Shown here one piece after another: positions 61,757-64,000 of a stretch of 64,000 nucleotides of DNA. Source of the DNA: Terriglobia bacterium (GTDB taxonomy: Bacteria > Acidobacteriota > Terriglobia > Terriglobales > Acidobacteriaceae); NCBI GenBank assembly GCA_020072585.1, contig JAIQGL010000010.1, positions 142,750 to 206,749 on the forward strand, in the 5' to 3' direction. The stretch's first letter is position 1; each line of letters opens with the position of its first letter. The notes beneath the pieces were generated by a model that saw only the letters and a list, made by a program, of their open reading frames with translations, did no database searches and was not told where the DNA came from. The position numbers and the translations under genes were made by a program.

Positions 61757-61774
61757 GTAGTTCTTTCGGACTAC
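61757..61774 (-). promoter_or_regulatory. GTAGTCCGAAAGAACTAC dyad upstream of the outer-membrane barrel
   Basis: A five-base-pair palindromic frame (GTAGT...ACTAC) around CCGAAAGA, closely related to the dyad at 52132-52147 and in the same orientation relative to its gene. Confidence 0.4.
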
Positions 61775-61823
61775 ATAAACCTTAGTCCGCGCTCCCCCCT
61801 CCATGTGCACGATCAATAGAAAA

Positions 61824-61847
61824 GAGCCGTGATTTTTTTCACGGCCC
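61824..61847 (-). terminator. Rho-independent terminator of pruA
   Basis: Minus strand: GGGCCGTGA / TCACGGCTC with a loop of A, followed by TTTTC. Nine-base-pair stem with one G-U pair, about 80 bases after the pruA stop. Confidence 0.8.
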
Positions 61848-61927
61848 TTCACTTCACATTTTCCTGCCGGTTCTCTTACGCCCCGCTTTAGAGCGCAACA
61901 AACTTCAGCGCTTCCAGCTTCGGGGAA

Positions 61928-63544
61928 TTATTTCTCCAGCGGAGGCGCGTCGCCCAGCTTCTCCGCCACGGACTTGGCCTGCGTGAACAGCAGCAGATAA
62001 TCCGGCCCTCCGGCCTTTGAATCCGTGCCGGACATGTTGAACCCGCCAAACGGATGCGCGCCCACCATCGCTCCCGTGCATTTACGGTTGAAATACAGGT
62101 TGCCCACATGGAAGTCCGTGCGCGCCTTCTCCAGCTTGTCGCGAGACGTGCTGTAGACCGCGCCCGTCAGCCCAAACTCCGTGTTGTTGGCAATCGCCAG
62201 CGCGTCTTCAAAATTCTTCGCCTTGATCACCGCCAGCACCGGCCCAAAAATCTCTTCCTGAGAAATGCGCGCCTTGGGAGCGATATCGGCAATCACCGTG
62301 GGCTGTATAAAGTAGCCGTCGCCCGCTTCTTTCGCCGGGCCGCCGCCATGAATCAGACGTCCTTCTTTCTTGCCGATCTCAATGTACTCCAGGATGCTCT
62401 TCATCGCCTTCTCGTTCACCACCGGACCCATTGCCTTGTTCTCCGTGGGCTCGCCAACGGTAATTTGCGCAACGCGATCCTTCAGCCGCTCCACAAACAC
62501 GTCATAAATCTTCTCGTCCACAATCGCGCGTGAGCACGCAGAGCACTTCTGTCCCTGAAAGCCAAAAGCCGCCTGGGCCACGCCTTCCACCGCCGCGTCA
62601 AGGTTGGCGTCGTCGGCAACAATAATGGAGTCTTTGCCGCCCATCTCCAGGATCGTCCGCTTGATCCACTTCTGTCCTGGCTGCGTCTTGGCCGCGCGCA
62701 GGTGAATGTCTAGACCAACTTCTTTCGATCCCGTAAACGCCACAAAGCGCGTCAGCGGATGCTCCACCAGCCCCGCGCCAAACGTGGAGCCCGAGCCAGG
62801 GCAGAAGTTCACCACGCCATCCGGCATGCCCGCTTCCTGTAGCACTTCAAAGAACTTCGCGGCAATCGCCGGTGAATCGTGTGAGGGCTTCAGCACCACC
62901 GTGTTGCCGGTCACAATCGCGGCCATCGTCATGCCGGCCATGATCGCGCAGGGGAAGTTCCACGGTGGAATCACCGCCGCCACGCCCAGCGGGACGTACA
63001 TTAGCCGGTCGCCCTCGCCCGGCAGCTGCACCGGAGTCTTCGCCTGGGCCAGCCGGAGCGCTTCGCGCGCATAGAACTCGGCAAAGTCAATCGTCTCGGC
63101 GATGTCGGCGTCGGCCTCCACCCAGTTCTTGCCCACTTCAAACACCATCCACGCGGCAAACTCAAATTTACGCTCGCGCAAAATGCAGGCCACCGTATGC
63201 ACCAGCGCCGCGCGCTGCTCCACCGTGGTGCGCTTCCAGCTTTCAAACGCCGTGCTGGCCGCCGCAATCGCCGTCTCCACATGCTCGCGCCCCGCGCTCT
63301 GGAACACCCCCACCACCTCAGACGGATGCGCCGGGTTCACGCTCTTGATCTTCTCCGTGGTCTTGATCAGCTTGTCGCCGATCACCATGTCATATTCGCG
63401 TCCCAGCTCCGCCCGCACCTTGGTCAGGGCGGCCTTCATGTTCCGGGCATTCTCGGCGTTGGTAAAGTCGGTGAGCGGTTCGTTCTTAAACGGGGTCAGC
63501 GGTAGACGGAGCGTGGGTTGCGAGATCTCAAGTTGGGTCGCCAT
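61928..63544 (-). CDS. pruA: L-glutamate gamma-semialdehyde (P5C) dehydrogenase
   Basis: 538 residues, single-domain aldehyde dehydrogenase of the PruA/RocA type. Hallmarks are VIPPWNFPCAIMAGMTMAAI, LKPSHDSPAIAAKF, FTGSKEVGLDIHLRAAK, the general base in LEMGGKDSIIV (near 300), the nucleophile Cys in GQKCSACSR (near 335) and EEIFGPVLAVIKAKNF. The opening YRxxL-type segment (ENARNMKAALTKVRAELG) matches stand-alone P5CDH. It oxidises P5C/glutamate semialdehyde to glutamate in proline use. No PutA fusion and no proline dehydrogenase gene nearby. Confidence 0.95.
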   Translation of the reverse strand: MATQLEISQPTLRLPLTPFKNEPLTDFTNAENARNMKAALTKVRAELGREYDMVIGDKLIKTTEKIKSVNPAHPSEVVGVFQSAGREHVETAIAAASTAFESWKRTTVEQRAALVHTVACILRERKFEFAAWMVFEVGKNWVEADADIAETIDFAEFYAREALRLAQAKTPVQLPGEGDRLMYVPLGVAAVIPPWNFPCAIMAGMTMAAIVTGNTVVLKPSHDSPAIAAKFFEVLQEAGMPDGVVNFCPGSGSTFGAGLVEHPLTRFVAFTGSKEVGLDIHLRAAKTQPGQKWIKRTILEMGGKDSIIVADDANLDAAVEGVAQAAFGFQGQKCSACSRAIVDEKIYDVFVERLKDRVAQITVGEPTENKAMGPVVNEKAMKSILEYIEIGKKEGRLIHGGGPAKEAGDGYFIQPTVIADIAPKARISQEEIFGPVLAVIKAKNFEDALAIANNTEFGLTGAVYSTSRDKLEKARTDFHVGNLYFNRKCTGAMVGAHPFGGFNMSGTDSKAGGPDYLLLFTQAKSVAEKLGDAPPLEK

Positions 63545-64000
63545 AAATAATTTCCTTTTGCGCTCTCTTGCATTGGCTCTCTTGCATGAAAGAGGGGCGC
63601 GGATGAAGTCAGCAAACTCTCTATTTTACCCTTTTCATCCAGTTTTCGTTCGTTTCATGCCTTCCTTAACAGCTTCTTGATCTGCGATCATCAGCGCAAA
63701 TCTGCGGCAAGTCCTTGTTTTTTCAGTTTCTGCGATCTTTGGCAATCTTGGCAATTCTGGCAATTTTGCCTTACCCTACCCCCCTCTCTCGATCCCCATT
63801 TCTAAAAGACTTACACGATTCCTCCCCATGTATCCCCATTTCGCCAGGTTGCAAACACAAGCTGAGGTGCACCCCTGAGGTGAGACAGGAAATTTATCCC
63901 ACAGACGTGATTGAGAACGGTGAACCCCTGATCTGAGACAGTCCGCAGTGTCATAGTGCACGCTCGGTGTTCTCCAGCAGGGGGTTGGGGTTCGGGGAAG
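63545..64000. repeat. Intergenic region with two dispersed repeat types
   Basis: 63672-63714 has the GATCTGCGATCATCAGCGCAAATCTGCGGCA-like repeat (related to 34478), and 63732-63770 the TTTGGCAATCTTGGCAATTCTGG-like tandem (inverse of that at 54738). Both are quoted in part. Right of 63780 I see no gene; a plus-strand frame at 63715-63936 has no plausible composition or start. Confidence 0.5.

Noticed and set aside
61888..62109. Extra 73-residue minus-strand frame
   Set aside because: It is an alternative frame over the end of pruA.
63715..63936. 73-residue frame at the right edge
   Set aside because: Starts inside a dispersed repeat, low complexity, no ribosome-binding site.
1..64000. tRNA or rRNA genes
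   Set aside because: I looked for the conserved T-arm and anticodon-stem patterns and for rRNA-like blocks and found none that held up.

Overview
The window looks like chromosome from a soil Acidobacteriota bacterium of the Koribacter/Terriglobales kind. This is an inference from gene content. There is a very large Oar-like TonB-dependent receptor with an N-terminal carboxypeptidase-regulatory domain, a GWxTD-motif protein flanked by TPR lipoprotein-like genes, a DUF5752-TreT pair, many secreted or outer-membrane proteins of unknown role, and moderately high G+C. I found no rRNA, tRNA, phage, transposase or CRISPR array.

Layout. 1-4258 (minus): a compact operon coding for a membrane-bound trypsin-like protease, a 91-residue ubiquitin-like protein, an E1-like adenylyltransferase, a membrane-anchored JAMM protease and a glycine-rich membrane protein that runs off the left edge. 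4655-9394: an Lrp regulator, an Old Yellow Enzyme, and a TetR/DCC/membrane-protein cluster with a palindrome-flanked promoter. 9525-15344 (minus): four tandem paralogous secreted subunits, an Ig-like periplasmic chaperone candidate and a large usher-like beta-barrel, which together look like an unusual surface-fibre export system. 15835-31490: mostly housekeeping and small secreted genes (DksA/TraR, OmpA, dNTPase, TPR protein, purH, a NarL regulator, an XRE regulator, CHRD protein, fabG, KefB-like antiporter). 32234-37664: DUF5752 plus trehalose synthase TreT, then DUF2071, DUF488 and an unknown protein. 37735-44297: VIT/VWA protein, lipoprotein, YhaM-like nuclease, HD-GYP phosphodiesterase. 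44519-51924 (minus): TonB receptor, CNA-B/TPR protein, GWxTD protein and TPR protein. 52430-57989 (plus): LemA/DUF2207, a YqjD-YqjE-YqjK-like membrane module, and a PilZ protein translationally coupled to a NarL-type regulator whose receiver has lost its phosphoacceptor. 58179-63544: a secreted protein, an ankyrin protein, a CheY-like receiver, an outer-membrane barrel and pruA.

The two strongest candidates for little-described biology are the ubiquitin-like operon at the left edge and the subunit/chaperone/usher-like locus at 9.5-15.3 kb. One of the four subunit genes has an internal deletion with a frameshift. Its original C-terminal signature is still readable in the next frame. Short degenerate intergenic repeats recur at several places (16.3, 27.0, 34.5, 54.7 and 63.7 kb), and a shared GTCCGAAAG-type dyad lies upstream of two outer-membrane protein genes.
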